Shown piece after piece: positions 1-11,833 of a DNA stretch of 64,000 nucleotides (position 1 is the stretch's first letter; every line of letters begins with the position of its first letter). The stretch covers positions 62,092,794 through 62,156,793 of the forward strand of contig CM068313.1 in assembly GCA_034766995.1 (NCBI GenBank). Direction: 5' to 3'. The position numbers and the translations under genes are program-made. The stretch comes from Acanthacorydalis orientalis. Taxonomy: Eukaryota; Arthropoda; Insecta; Megaloptera; Corydalidae. The notes below the pieces were generated by a model, which did not search any database, was not told the DNA's origin, and was given only the letters and a program-made list of their open reading frames with translations.

Positions 1-174
1 AGAGACAGGCTGTATCGTAAAATTTAAAAGCGTCGAAAACCGAATACAATGACTTTATTAATCGTCAAGAAACCTCTACACTATACAATATGAAATGATA
101 GAATTATTATAAAAAATAGAAAACGTCATTTAAATAGTGTAAAAAACATAGAAACATGGAATTTAGTACTAATG

Positions 175-176
<2 letters not shown>

Positions 177-231
<55 letters not shown>
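177..231. repeat. (AT)n microsatellite
   Basis: A near-pure TA dinucleotide run inside Rep-1. The corresponding tract is shorter in copies B and C, as expected for a slipping microsatellite. Confidence 0.97.
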
Positions 232-232
<1 letters not shown>

Positions 233-358
233 TGTGCATATAAGTAGAAATTTTATAATAATTACATTTCTTTCGGTTTCTGTTACTCGACAATTCTATA
301 TGGGAGAAAGCACGATAGTACGATGATAGCACACAAACACACATCCATAATAATATTG

Positions 359-359
<1 letters not shown>

Positions 360-411
<52 letters not shown>
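360..411. repeat. (AT)n microsatellite
   Basis: Second TA run of Rep-1 copy A. Matching runs sit at about 11670 and 35737 in the other copies. Confidence 0.97.
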
Positions 412-415
<4 letters not shown>

Positions 416-1319
416 GCGTTAATGACAAAAAATGCTATTAACTCTTTCCAGGCGGACTAATTAATGGTGCAGTTCGAAGTTCGGAGGTACTTTGATGATT
501 CTAACTGCTGCACATCATTCAAACGTTCACAGATAATAAAATTCGCTCATATATGTGTGAGATAAACTTCGTATTACTCGTGAGATTCTCAAGTTACTTA
601 ATCCGTCCACTAATTACATTGAATCGACTAATTAGTGGTGCAGTTCGCACTTCGGACGCACTTTGATGATACGACCGGTGTTGTCCTTTTATTATTCCCT
701 ATTTACAAGTATTAATAGAGCGTGAAAAGAGTGGACAAGTGGTACAAAATCTGATTGTTCGATTGAATGTGTCGCTGTTTGCATGTCACACGCCTACTAT
801 TCGTTGTCAGTCAGGGGCGACAGCGGATCCAGCGCGCACGGACTCGACGAGCGCGTGTCGGGCGTTTTCCGGCCTCCCCGCTCTGGCAATTTGTGTAGCG
901 GGCATTCGGAATGTCGACTAAGTCGTTCCGAAAGCACCGACTGGTTAGGGTTTACTACACAATTAGTCGATTTCGGGACCCATTATCGAACAAAATAAAC
1001 TCGTTCTCGGCTATCTGGTGTAGACAGAGGCCTATTTCGCACAATCTTGAACTGAATTATCGTTGCCCGTCGCCATTCGATTTGAATGGCGCACTCATAA
1101 TCACCTAATCACGTTTACGGTTCGAAGTGCGGTCGTAATTAATTCACCTGTTACCTAATTGGCGAGGTAATTATGTCAATTGAGGATATCTAACGCAGAT
1201 CGAGGCGTGCATCCGTCATACTTTAACCGAATCATCGTTCCCAGTCGCCGTCTGATTATAATAGAACATTTATGTACCCTAAATTAACTTCGTGGCTCGA
1301 ATTGTGTTCTTAATTAGTT

Positions 1320-1866
1320 ATTTGGTGTTATAATTAGTACAGACTTTTTTACCTTCATTTTCTTCTTAGTTTATTTATTTCCATGTTTATTCTTCTATTC
1401 TTTTATTTATTTATTTTTTGCTTTGTTTATTTCTTAGTATATTTATTGATTTCTTAGATTATTTATCTCTTAATAATTTATTTTCCTGATTATTTGTTTT
1501 CTAGTATGTTTATTTCTTATTTAATTTATTTCCTTGTTTATTTATTTCCTAGTTTATTTATTTCTTAGTTTATTTCGAATTAAATTTTTTTTCTTAGTTA
1601 TTTTTTTCCTAGTATATTTATTTTCCAGTTTATTTATTTCCTAGTTTATTTATTTCTTAGTTTATTTCGAATTAAATTTTTTTTCTAATTTATTTATTTC
1701 CTAGTATATTTATTTTCCAGTTTATTTATTTCCTAGTTTATTTATTTCTTAGTTTATTTCGTATTAAATTTTTTTTATAGTTTATTTATTTCCTTGTTTG
1801 TTTATTTCTTACCAGATTTATTTCTTAGTTTATTTCGTATTGAATTTATTTTATAGTTTATTTATT
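1320..1866. repeat. TTTATTTATTTC minisatellite
   Basis: T-rich tandem array built from variants of TTTATTTATTTCCTAG and TTTATTTATTTCTTAG. A longer unit containing tatttcgaattaaat or tatttcgtattaaat recurs near 1570, 1665, 1757 and 1835, giving a higher-order period of about 80-95 bp. Read on the other strand, the units (CTAGGAAATAAATAAA) match the large array at 38.1-39.5 kb, so both belong to one satellite family in opposite orientation. Confidence 0.85.
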
Positions 1867-2540
1867 TCCGTCGTCACTGCAGCCCATGGCGGTTCTGTGC
1901 TATACTTATTGATGCTATACATATTGATGTTACGCACTGATCTGTTGGACTGATTATCGAAGCGAGAAAAAATAAAATAAAATAATAACATTATTGATAC
2001 GTAATTTTGCAATACATTTTAGGTTTGAATGTAAAGTGTTTGGCGTGTGTTGTGTTCCGTTACCTCTCCTATGAGTAAAAACGATTTTGGCCGTAGTGTT
2101 TGTGTTTGTGTTTTTGCGGTGTGTACAGCCCGGAAATTTTCAAAACCAGGCCAAGTCGATCGAAGCGGGGGTGTCAGCTCTGTTTATACACACGCAATAA
2201 TGCCTTATTGCGTCTTGGTTTTACCCGCGATGCGCCCTTTGGTCGGCTGTCGTGGTGTTGACGCACGGCAAGCGGTCAGTTGTAGGTGTCTTCTTCTTTC
2301 CTCTAACAGTGTGTCATCGGATACATCTCCGTCTACCGTTCTTGCCAACGCTAAGATCATCCGATGCACACGAGCTTGAGCGATGCCGAATGTACACCAG
2401 ATGTTAAGCCATTACGGCCGGTTTGTTTATGTAGGGGTAATGAAGGTAAGGGTGTGCACGGGTCGGTCGTGAAAGGATGGGAAAAACCAGCACTAACGGT
2501 GCTAGCCAGTCGGAATTAGCAGAATCCCGAACAACTCTTT
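1867..2540. other. No gene recognised
   Basis: Mixed-composition DNA with a 110-codon plus-strand ORF (2047-2379) lacking recognisable domains. Around 2128-2150 there is a short match to the 3'-tail family described at 15.1, 51.8 and 63.5 kb (cggaaattttcaaaacc), in reverse orientation. It may be a decayed non-LTR end, but the match is too short to call. Confidence 0.4.
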
Positions 2541-3229
2541 AGATCGATTTAAGAAGAATACAACTGACTATCCGTCGATGTGTGACCACAGATGAGACTT
2601 GGCGTCACCATTACACTCCAAACTCAAAACAACAATCAACGCAATGGAAATACGGTAATTCTTCGCCACCAAAAAAAAAAGTAAAATCATTTTCATCCGC
2701 TGGAAAAGTTATGGCTTCAATTTTTTTTAAAATACTAAAGGTATCTTGCTTATTAACTATCTTCCAAATGATCACCCGATAACTGTAGAGTATTATGCTG
2801 TAATTTTTGAGCGACTCGATCAAACAATTCGCGAGAAAAAGAAGACCAAAATCATTTTCCATCAGGTCAATAAACGTCTCCATACAAATATAGTATCTAT
2901 AGCAAAACTCACTGAATTTAAGTACGACTTGCAACCCCATCCATTCTATTTTCCAGATTTGGCCTTTTGAGATTTCCATCTGTTCCTAAAACTTAAAAAA
3001 ATCCTTGCCGGTAGGTAATTTTCGTCAGATGAAGAACTGATAGCAACAGTCAATCGCTTTTTTGAGGATCTCCAAGAAAAGGATTTCTGGAACGACATCA
3101 AGGCACGGCAATATCGCTAGATGAAGTACATTGACGTTCAGGAGGACCATATTGAAAATAAAAGTACTTTAAAAACACTAATTATTTCTTTCACTGTTAG
3201 GCCGCGAACTTCTCAAGTTGCTCTCGTAC
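2541..3229 (+). pseudogene. mariner transposase, 3' half, inactivated
   Basis: Mariner-type Tc1/mariner transposase remnant. Translation gives the TxDETWxHHYTP block with a following SPPKKK-like segment (about 2590-2690), then after a frameshift near 2740 the INYLP, HQ-N, PHPFYFPDLAF and LKKILAGR blocks, ending at a mariner-like C-terminus around 3165. In-frame stops follow the PDLAF block and lie near 3118. The second catalytic Asp of the DD34D triad appears to be Val (HQVN where the family has HQDN). A probable right terminal inverted repeat lies at 3200-3229; its reverse complement, starting tacgag and ending agttcgcgg, resembles the terminus at 28651, so this copy and the 28.7-kb copy are probably one lineage. 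The 5' half is missing. Confidence 0.85.
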
Positions 3230-3282
3230 ATTAAATTTTTATTATATAATATGATAAATCGTTTTAAAACTTACTGTTAAGT

Positions 3283-3329
<47 letters not shown>

Positions 3330-3913
3330 GTGTGTGTGTAACAAGTATAAAATTTATTTATTGTCATTTTATATTTGACGTAAAAGTTCCAGTAATGATA
3401 TATGGGATGTAAAAAAATATATATTTAATATGTTTTGGTGACGGTATCTATAGTGTAAGTAAAATTAGTGTCACCAGTTTATTTGAATTTATAAATAACT
3501 TTTAATATGAATAAATGAATTCCAGTTTTCTGTAAAATAGTTTGATCACCAAAATAATATATACCTACATTATTTCGTTTAATGGATTACAATACAGAAA
3601 TAAAAAAAATATATTCCACTATTGTATATTGTTGTATATGACTAGAAGTTATTTGCAAAATAAGTAAAATTTCAGCCATGATATATTATTTTGGCAATTG
3701 TTTAAATATTTTAGAAATTCGGTAACTTTCTTACAATTTGTGGAAATCTAAAGCAATCTTATTCATATTTGAGAACAAATAAAACATAATCAACAAGTCA
3801 TTCTTATATTCATGTTATAAAGAACAAAGGACACAATAAAATACTTTAATTTACATTAAAAACGTGCAGAAAGCATCTTATTTTGTTTATATCTTAGCAA
3901 AATTGTGGTGTGT
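3230..3913. other. AT-rich DNA, no gene recognised
   Basis: Very AT-rich sequence with an (AT)n run at 3288-3324 followed by a short GT run. No convincing ORF, RNA or repeat match. Confidence 0.6.
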
Positions 3914-3916
3914 TTG

Positions 3917-3971
<55 letters not shown>
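3914..3971. repeat. (AT)n tract at the truncation point of the BEL/Pao fragment
   Basis: TA dinucleotide run whose right edge coincides with the last recognisable codons of the BEL/Pao gag fragment on the minus strand. Confidence 0.95.
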
Positions 3972-3972
<1 letters not shown>

Positions 3973-4640
3973 CTAGTTGTAAGAGCTCTCTTACATGAAC
4001 CTCAGTTTGTAAATCTTCATGACCGAATCAATTTGTCGAGCTGTCAATCACTTTTTTATAATTTTCACTAGTCGGTGGAAATCATTTCACTAACTCAGCC
4101 ACACATAAATCTGGTGACATTGCTTGTATGAAGTATTGGAACTTATCTTCATTGGCAATAACTTGATCTTCATGAATTTTCTCAAATGAACTTCAGAATT
4201 GCAACCAATCGCTCACTCACCAGTGAACTTAATTAATTCAATTTTATGTAATTTATACGTTTTCTTGTTTTCCAAAGGCGAGACTGCCAACGGTACTTGC
4301 TGCATTTCACTTCGTCGTGGAGTCACACAGTCATTCACCATCAATTTAACAAACAAAAATTTACTTTTGTATTGATCCATTTCGTCATATTCCTTCTGAA
4401 GGTCTGCATCGATGGTGGTATTTTCATCGAGCATCGACTCAACACGTCATTCGAAATTGTGTTCAAATCATTCATCTGTTCTTCCAAAATTTGAAGCACA
4501 TTAAAAATCTCTGTTTTTGCCGATAAACCATGCTTGTCATTCAAACAGTTCAATATCTTTGTAAAAGCCGTAAGTAGCGAGGTTCTTTTCCATTTCGCTC
4601 TCTCCATGATCTTGGAATAGAAAGTTACACGCACTGAAAC
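3972..4640 (-). pseudogene. BEL/Pao retrotransposon gag fragment (DUF1759-type)
   Basis: The minus strand encodes a gag-like protein starting near 4590 (MERAKWKR), with an acidic coiled-coil region, then in other frames DWLQF, FEKIHED, DKFQYFIQAM, FPPTSENY and HVRELL. Blocks of this kind and order are those of BEL/Pao gag proteins. Frameshifts (near 4440 and 4215) and several stops (for example inside WLQF-SSF) make it non-functional. The frame ends abruptly at the (AT)n tract to its left; no protease, RT or integrase follows. It probably acted in particle assembly of a former LTR element. Confidence 0.72.
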
Positions 4641-4663
4641 ACAATTGAAATTAACATCAACAA

Positions 4664-4679
4664 TCCCGGCCTGTCACCA
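4664..4679 (-). promoter_or_regulatory. Candidate BEL/Pao primer-binding site
   Basis: On the minus strand, upstream of the gag start, TGGTGACAGGCCGGGA resembles a primer-binding site complementary to a tRNA-Gly 3' end, allowing a small indel. The 5' LTR should lie at higher coordinates. A diverged inverted copy of this block (tttggcgatcgtgacagg, about 4716-4733) faces it, so the remnants of two 5' ends may be head to head here. LTR edges cannot be fixed. Confidence 0.4.
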
Positions 4680-4867
4680 GTCGTCAAATGTTTTACTAAT
4701 AGGAACGGGTAAAATATTTGGCGATCGTGACAGGATGGGGTTCTTCGTATTAGTTTATGTTGTAAAGAACGAAAGACAATAAAATATTTTCATTAACATA
4801 TATGAGTACAGAAATCACCTTATTTCATGTATATCTCAACAAAATAGAAGTGCGTGTATTGTTATAC

Positions 4868-4870
<3 letters not shown>

Positions 4871-4943
<73 letters not shown>

Positions 4944-4944
4944 A
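4871..4944. repeat. (AT)n plus (GT)n microsatellite
   Basis: TA run followed by a TG run. It abuts the truncated edge of the RTE fragment to its right. Confidence 0.95.
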
Positions 4945-5228
4945 TAATTCATTCTTTGTATGATTCATGTTGAGGCCTATTTTTTGATTGGTATCGTTTA
5001 GTTCTTCTATCCTCTTTTGCAACTCTTCCGGAGTATTTGCGAAAATAACTATATCATCGGCAAACCGGAGATGGCTTGATCTTTCGCCCTTTATTTCGAT
5101 TCCTTTGTCCTCCCAATCGAGCGTTTTGAATACTTCTTCCAAGGTCGCAGTAAACAATTTCGGAGAAATTGCACCTCCCTGTTTTACACCTTTCTTGATT
5201 TTTATCTTTCTTGAATTTTACATAATAG
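4945..5228 (-). pseudogene. RTE-type reverse transcriptase fragment
   Basis: Short piece of the same non-LTR family as the element at 5.4-8.6 kb. It spans the RT block from KKGVKQGG through AISPKLF and the catalytic motif [11 protein letters not shown] to QKIGLNMNHTK. The active-site FADD is present here, while the neighbouring larger copy has FVDD. Both ends are cut at dinucleotide repeats: (GT/AT)n on the left and (AT)n starting about 5233 on the right. Confidence 0.85.
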
Positions 5229-5232
5229 ATCG

Positions 5233-5427
<195 letters not shown>

Positions 5428-8400
5428 ATCAGCCCCTGTTAATCCACTGCTGGATAAAGGCCTCTTCCATGATTTTTCATTTTGTTCGATTCAGTGCCTC
5501 TCTTTTCCACAGTTTTCCATGAAAGTTTTTAATATCCTTATCCCATCTGTTCATTGGTCTCTTTCTCGGTCTTTTCATATTCCTTGGTTCCAGGTCAATA
5601 ATTTCTCTCGTCCATCGGTTGTCTTCCCTTCTTGCGATATGTCCCACCCATTTCCATTTCAGACTCTTTACTCTTCTTATTATATCTGTGTCTCCTGTTT
5701 GTTTTCGTATCCCTTCTATTCTCTTTCTATCTCTTCTTGTTATTCCCAACATGCATCGTTCCATACTTCGTTGTGTTGTTTGGAGTCTTTGAACTATTTT
5801 GGCGTTAAGCACCCATGTTTCGCTGCCGTAGGTAAGGACTGGAGGTAGTACACACTGATCGAATACTTTTTTCTTTAAACAGTGTGGGATTGTTGATTTA
5901 AATATCGAGACGTTTCGTCCGAAAGAGCTCCATCCCATTTTAATTCTCCTGTTTACTTCTTCAGTGAATGATCCATCTCTGTTGATAAGCTGGCCTAGAT
6001 AGACATATTTCGTAACTTCTTCTATTTCCGTTCCTTTTATTTCAATTTTATTCGGACAAACAAACGCATTGAACAGTACTTTTGTCTTCGTATGATTCAT
6101 GTTGAGGCCGATTTTTTGACTGGCATCGTTTAGTTCTTCTATTCTCTTTCGCAACTCTTCCGGAGTATTTGCGAAAATAACTGTATCATCGACGAACCGG
6201 AGATGGCTTAATCTTTCGCCCTTTATTTCGATTCCTTTGTCCTCCCAGTCGAGCGATTTGAATACTTCTTCCAAGGCCGCAGTGAACAATTTCGGAGAGA
6301 TTGCATCTCCCTGTCTTACACCTTTCTCGACTTTTATCTTTCTTGCTTCTTCATGTAGCTTCACCGACATCGTTGCTTTTTTATAGATGTTATCTAGCAG
6401 CTCGATATGTGCGCCCTCTATGCCCTGGTTCTTTAATGCAGATATTACCGACAAGGTAGTGATGGAGTCGAAAGCCTTCTCGTAGTCTGTAAATCCAAGA
6501 CATACTGGTATTCGGTATCCATTTGACCGGCTTATTACTTCTCTCACCGCTTGAATATGATCCATTGTACTAAATCCGGTTCTAAATCCTGCTTGTTCTC
6601 TTGGTTGGACGAAATCTAGTTGCACTTGTAGACGTTTCGAAATTATTTTTGTAAAGACCTCATACATCGTAGGCAGTAAACTGATCGGCCGATATTTTTT
6701 CAAATCCTCGATATCCCCTTTCTTGTGTAGAAGAATTACGGTGGCTTCGTTCCATTTATCTGGGATAGTTCTTTTTTGTATACAAGCAGTGAATATATCG
6801 GCGAGAACTTTTTCTGTTTCTTCTCCTACTAACTTGAAGATTTCTGCTATGAACGCATCATTTCCGGCTGCTCTCCCATTTTTCATATTCTTTATTGCAT
6901 ATGTAACCTCTTCCGGTAGCACGGGTGGGACACCTTGGTTTGTATGTTTCCTATTCTCGTTTTATTTGTACAGGTCTGTGCAGAACTCTTCTACTGTTTT
7001 AATGATTCGGTTTTTGTTGAAGATTCTGCTCCCATCATCCAATTTCAAGGCAGTTATATGTTCTTTGCCAATCATTAAGCTCCGTTTCGTTTTTCGGTAG
7101 CTTTTATTATCTTCGATACTCTTCTTAATTGGTTCATTGTTGTACTTTCGAACGTCTTCTCTAATACACTTCCTCACTGTTTTGCCAAGTTCGATATATT
7201 CGATTCGGTGTTTTACATTATCTGTTAGTTTTATTTCTCTTCTCTTCTTCATTAGACATTTAGTTTTTTGTGATATTTTCCTATTTGATTTTATTTTAAG
7301 GTTTCCTCCTATTTCTTGTGCGGACTCTTTGATAATTTCAACCACTTTTTCTTCTACATTCGCATCTGCGTTCTCCAATATGTCAAAACGGTTTTTTAAT
7401 TCTGTTTCAAATTCTACTTTTCTCTCTTCTAGAATTTGAATATTAATTGTTTTCCTTGGGGTCCTGAAAAGTTTCCCTCTTTCCAGTCTCGCATTTATGC
7501 GTATTCTGCTTCTTACCATCCGATGATCGCTCCTGGCATTAAATCTATTTAATACTGAACAATCTTCCACAATTGATTTTTTATTTACCAGGATGTAGTC
7601 TATTTCGTTTTTGATATTACTGGGACCTTTCCATGTCCATTTCCTTTTGATATTTTTCTTGAAAAAGGAGTTCATTACATATAGACCCGTGCTCTCTGAA
7701 AAATCAATTAGTCGATTTCCTCTTTCATTCCTTGTTCCAAAGCCACATTTTCCAACTACATTATCGTTTTCTTGCCTTTCTCCGATCTTTGCGTTAGTCT
7801 CCCATTATAATTTTGTAGTGACAGTTTCCATTGTCGTTAAGTTTTCCTACCTCTTGGTAGAAAGCTTCAATTTCTTCGTCCTTATGAGCTGTTGTAGGCG
7901 CGTAGACTTGCATGATTAGGATTTGATACCTCTTCGATATTTGAATTACCAATCTCGCCGCACGTTCTGATGTGCTTTCTGTTTCCACAAAGTTATCCTC
8001 TAGTTTCTTATTTACGATAAATCCGATTCCTCCTATATTTCCTTTTTCTGATCCACGGTAGTAAAGAAAATCTCCGTTTTTCAGTTCCAGCGTTTTTTCT
8101 CCTTTTCTTCGTACTTCACTAAGTCCTATATGGTCCCACTTAATTTTGGTCAGTTCTTCTCGGAGTTCTTCCAGTCTTTCTTCGTTCGATAGTGACCTGC
8201 AATTATAGGTAGAGATATTAAACGTAGATGACCTGTGGAAAGAATAGAGAGAAGGCAGTCGGTGTTTGGACTCTGAAGAATCTTAGCACCCTCTGCCATC
8301 TTGCCTTGGTCCCTGCTACTGCCACAGCAGGGGACAAGTAGGCCTCCAGAGAATGAGGGCCGTTTTGTATTTGTACACGTCATGTAAGGTTTGGGGTCAT

Positions 8401-8587
8401 GACTCGCCACGCTGATCCCACTTGCGTATTGGCGAGTACCTCTTCATTTTGGCCGGGAATAATTTACAAGTTTTCTCTGTATGGTTAAACCTACCAATAT
8501 TCAAAGAATAACACAGTACATCTCCTTGAAATCCCGTTTGCTCCTTCCCGCCACTTTGAGGCAATGAAGTGGGAATTTGGGGGAGGA
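5428..8587 (-). mobile_element. RTE-type non-LTR retrotransposon, near full length
   Basis: An element of about 3.16 kb on the minus strand. It contains a 5' leader (about 8587-8230), an APE-type endonuclease, an RT domain, and a 3' end reading ATTAACAGGGGCTGATGAT. The copy at 58.8-59.3 kb shows that the natural 3' end is this sequence followed by a TGATGA repeat. Both sides of the element abut (AT)n tracts. Few inactivating changes are present, so it is a relatively young insertion. Confidence 0.88.
5437..8228 (-). pseudogene. RTE-type endonuclease-reverse transcriptase ORF, broken
   Basis: Single ORF for target-primed reverse transcription. The endonuclease is recognisable from FNISTYNCRSLSNEERL (about 8222) through LSEVRRKG, QVYAPT and SDHRMVR. 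RT blocks include ILLHKKGD, YRPISLLPTMY, EQAGFR, DYEKAFDSI, GVRQGDAISPKLF and LRFVDDTVIFA, so both catalytic Asp of the FxDD box are kept. The C-terminal part carries [29 protein letters not shown] and NRWDKDI. Three lesions are visible: a frameshift of two missing or one extra base inside the GDFNAKIG block near 7796, an in-frame TAA at 6962-6964, and a Trp-to-stop change at about 5477-5479 that removes the last residues. The 59-kb copy keeps Trp at that last position. Confidence 0.9.
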
Positions 8588-8595
8588 TATATATT

Positions 8596-8692
<97 letters not shown>

Positions 8693-8777
8693 ATATAAAT
8701 ATATATATATATATGTATATATAGATGTTTGTATATATATATATATATACAAACATCTATATATACATATATATATT

Positions 8778-8836
<59 letters not shown>

Positions 8837-8873
8837 ATATATATATAAATATATGTATGTATATATAGATTTT

Positions 8874-8958
<85 letters not shown>

Positions 8959-8961
8959 TTT

Positions 8962-9015
<54 letters not shown>

Positions 9016-9024
9016 CATATATTA
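8588..9024. repeat. (AT)n block with a large inverted repeat
   Basis: About 440 bp of TA repeats interrupted by gtatat and tttat variants. A perfect palindrome of 52 nt (8715-8766) is built around atagatgtttg and its complement caaacatctat, and the arms extend imperfectly to about 8695-8785. The block abuts the 5' end of the RTE element. Long Ile-Tyr ORFs predicted here are artefacts of the repeat. Confidence 0.93.
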
Positions 9025-9246
9025 ACTTTGCACTCGAGTGGTGATTCTCAGTCACCACGACGTTTCATGCAACAACTCGAATTGCAAAATAATGCAAAAA
9101 ATTATGAAAAAATCATTTTCTAAAATAAGATAATACAAATTTTAAGAAGACCATTTTTCAAAAGAAAATTACAATAAAAATTTTTTTTCATCTTTATTTA
9201 AATATATTTTTTTAATTAAATGATTAAATAGTTATTCAAGTGTAGA
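9025..9246. other. AT-rich DNA, no gene recognised
   Basis: AT-rich, with long A and T runs; on the minus strand it lies downstream of the tRNA-like sequence. Confidence 0.5.
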
Positions 9247-9345
9247 AAAAAAACTGCATAGATAGAGCGGCAATCGAACCACACAACCGCAGACAGTTGA
9301 GGCCGGCACGCTACCGCCTAAGTATCAATCTACTTGCCAACGGAT
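9247..9345 (-). ncRNA. tRNA-like Pol III unit (SINE head or tRNA pseudogene)
   Basis: On the minus strand the order is an A-box-like GGCGGTAGCGTGCCGG, a B-box GGTTCGATTGC that fits the GGTTCGANTCC consensus except for one base, then about 17 nt later a run of eight T (9247-9254) that would terminate Pol III. Box spacing is tRNA-sized. The T-stem does not pair properly, so a functional tRNA is unlikely. A tRNA-derived SINE head or a decayed tRNA gene is the best reading. No 3' SINE tail was identified. Confidence 0.5.
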
Positions 9346-9651
9346 AAAAATCTTTTTCTCATAAGCGTGATGCGGAAACTTTGGGGCCCTTTTTCTCGAA
9401 AATGGCTAGATAATGAGAGATAGTACGTTCCTATATTAATACCTTTGTGGTATCCTACCACTACACGAAGTTTGTTCCCAAAGTCAATTTCCGAAGTTGT
9501 ATCCTCCCCTTGTGAGTTAATTTTAAAATACCTCGATGAAAAATACAACAACGATTTCCATATGTACATCCTTTCTAATATTTGTAAACAACAAATTAAG
9601 GATATTTACTATTTTATCAACTCATTTTTTATTCTACTTACTAGCATTTCT
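9346..9651. other. No gene recognised
   Basis: Mixed DNA with short overlapping ORFs on both strands (79 and 83 codons) that show no domain. It directly precedes Rep-1 copy B. Confidence 0.5.
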
Positions 9652-11666
9652 GTTATATTTAGCTCTCCTGTTATTTTTTACAAGGTAGCTAATTGAAAAC
9701 GTTCGATTCCTCAAATAACGTACACTTACTGTATATTGTAAAGAGTGTATCAGTGTTTAAAATGTTTCATCAAATTAAATTTATATGGCCATTATGTAAA
9801 CGATTATATGTAAGAATTTGACGTAGATAAGTAGAATTTTTAAATTAAATCTATTGTATCCGTATATATAAGATCATGTATTATATAAGTACCCACCTCT
9901 TGTAATAAATATTTTATTCGAAATACAGTACTTTACTCACTTACTTATTCCCTGCAAAAACAACACAAGTCAAAACAATTCATGTTGATTTTTTCTATAC
10001 ATTAAGGTTTCATGGGACAGTAATTGTTGAACAACTAATAAATTAAAGTCCTAGAAAAACGTTTAACAACGAAAATCTATAAAAAACCTTATTACTTATG
10101 TGTTACGCAGTCTTCATTAAATTCTGTAAAATTTAAGTTCTGTGACTTATGCGGTTTTTGAATTATGATTTTTTTCCGTTTTCCATTTTACATTCAGCAA
10201 ACGAAAAATGTGCCAATTGCCGTCACTGTCGCACCAAATAACTGGGATTGTGTAACAGTCACATCTATGAACGGGTGACAACGATAATCGTGTCATTAAT
10301 ATTATGATATTAGGGGTACCTGACAGTTTCTTCGCTTGGATGATAGTGTTGCTGGAAGGAATCGAAACAAATCCAGAATTAACAATTTAAGAATTGTCTA
10401 ATAGACTTCAGTGCCCCTGGTCAACAGTGCTAGAACATATGAAAAAAATCGGAAAGGTCTGCAGAGAAGGTGTTTGGGTACTGCACGATCTTACTGAAGA
10501 AAACAAAATGATTCAGATAACCACGTGCACATCACTCAAGATAAGGTTCTCCGCTGAACCTTTTTTAAAACGTATCGTCGCAGGTCGTGAAAAATGGATC
10601 CTTTAAGACAACAGAAAATAAACAATGGTTGTCACCAAATCAGAAAGCCAAACCATCTTTTAAGCCAGGTTTGACCATTCAAAAGATATTGCTCTGTGTT
10701 TGGTGGGATTATAAAGGAATCATTTATTATGAGACGTTAAATCCGGGGGAAACTGTTAATTATTATCTCTATTGTGAACAACTGGATAGCAAGTTAATTT
10801 AGGGTAAATAAATGTTCCATTATAATCAGACGGCGACTGGGAACGATGATTCGGTTAAAGTATGACGGATGCACGCCTCGATCTGCGTTAGATATCCTCA
10901 ATTGACATAATTACCTCGCCAATTAGGTAACAGGTGAATTAATTACGGCCGCACTTTGAACCGTAAACGTGATTAGGTGATTATGAGTGCCCCATTCTAA
11001 TCGAATGGCGACGCGAAACGATAATTCAGTTCAAGATTGTGCGAAATAGGCCTCTGTCTACACCAGATAGCCGAGAACGAGTTTACTTTGTTCGATAATG
11101 GGTCCCGAAATCGACTAATTGTGTAGTAAACCCTAACCAGTCGGTGCATTCGGAACGACTTAGTCGACATTCCGAATGCCCGCTACACAAATTGCCAGAG
11201 CGGGGAGGCCGTGAAACACCCGACGCGCGCTCGTCGAGTCCGTGCGCGCTGGATCCGCTGTCGCCCCTGACTGAAAACGAATAGTAGGCGTGTGACATGC
11301 AAACAGCGACACATTCAATCGAACAATCAGATTTTGTACCACTTGTCCACTCTTTTCACGCTCTATTAATACTTGTAAATAGGGAATAATAAAAGGACAA
11401 CACCGGTCGTATCATCAAAGTACGTCCGAAGTTCGAACTGCACCACTAATTAGTCGATTCAACGTAATTAGTGGACGGATTAAGTAACTTGAGAATCTCA
11501 CGAGTAATACGAAGTTTATCTCACACATATATGAGCGAATTTTAAATATCTGTGAACGTTTGAATGATGTGCAGCAGTTAGAATCATCAAAGTACCTCCG
11601 AACTTCGAACTGCACCATTAATTATTCCACCTGGAAAGAGTTAATAGCATTTTTTGTCATTAACGC

Positions 11667-11707
<41 letters not shown>

Positions 11708-11833
11708 CAATATTATTATGAATGTGTGTTTGTGTGCTATCATCGTACTATCGTGCTTTCTCCCATATAGAATTGTCGAGTAACAAAAACCGAAAGAAAT
11801 GTAATTATTATAAAATTTCTACTTATATGCACA

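Larger units (their letters stand above)
140..1290 (-). repeat. Dispersed repeat Rep-1, copy A
   Basis: This block is the reverse complement of the right-hand halves of the copies at 9.65-11.87 kb and 33.72-35.97 kb. Shared landmarks are the two (AT)n tracts, the stretch around 230-330, the GC-richer core around 780-1000 and the end near 1230-1290. Inside, a sub-block containing ggtgcagttcg and a following tttgatgat occurs twice (about 465-500 and 632-670), so the unit has internal repeats about 167 bp apart. Homology with copy C stops near 145, and homology with both other copies stops near 1289, where they continue into a mariner fragment that copy A lacks. The short ORFs in the core are open in all three copies but carry no recognisable domain, so I treat them as repeat sequence. 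Confidence 0.85.

Noticed and set aside
783..998. 71-codon ORF conserved in Rep-1 copies A, B and C
   Set aside because: The three copies are recent repeats, so shared openness is not evidence of coding; no start context, domain or third-position pattern could be assessed. Worth revisiting with more copies.
1320..1866. Possible telomeric repeat
   Set aside because: Units are TTTATTTATTTC-type, not TTAGG or a related telomere motif, and the array is internal.
2047..2379. 110-codon ORF as a host gene
   Set aside because: No domain, low-complexity Val-Cys stretch from a GT run, and no supporting neighbour.
8577..9058. Long Ile-Tyr repeat ORFs on both strands (also at 126-428, 4988-5848, 22200-22590, 23034-23246, 58395-58818 and 59663-60137)
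   Set aside because: They are translations of (AT)n tracts, open in several frames and both strands, with no initiation context or domain.
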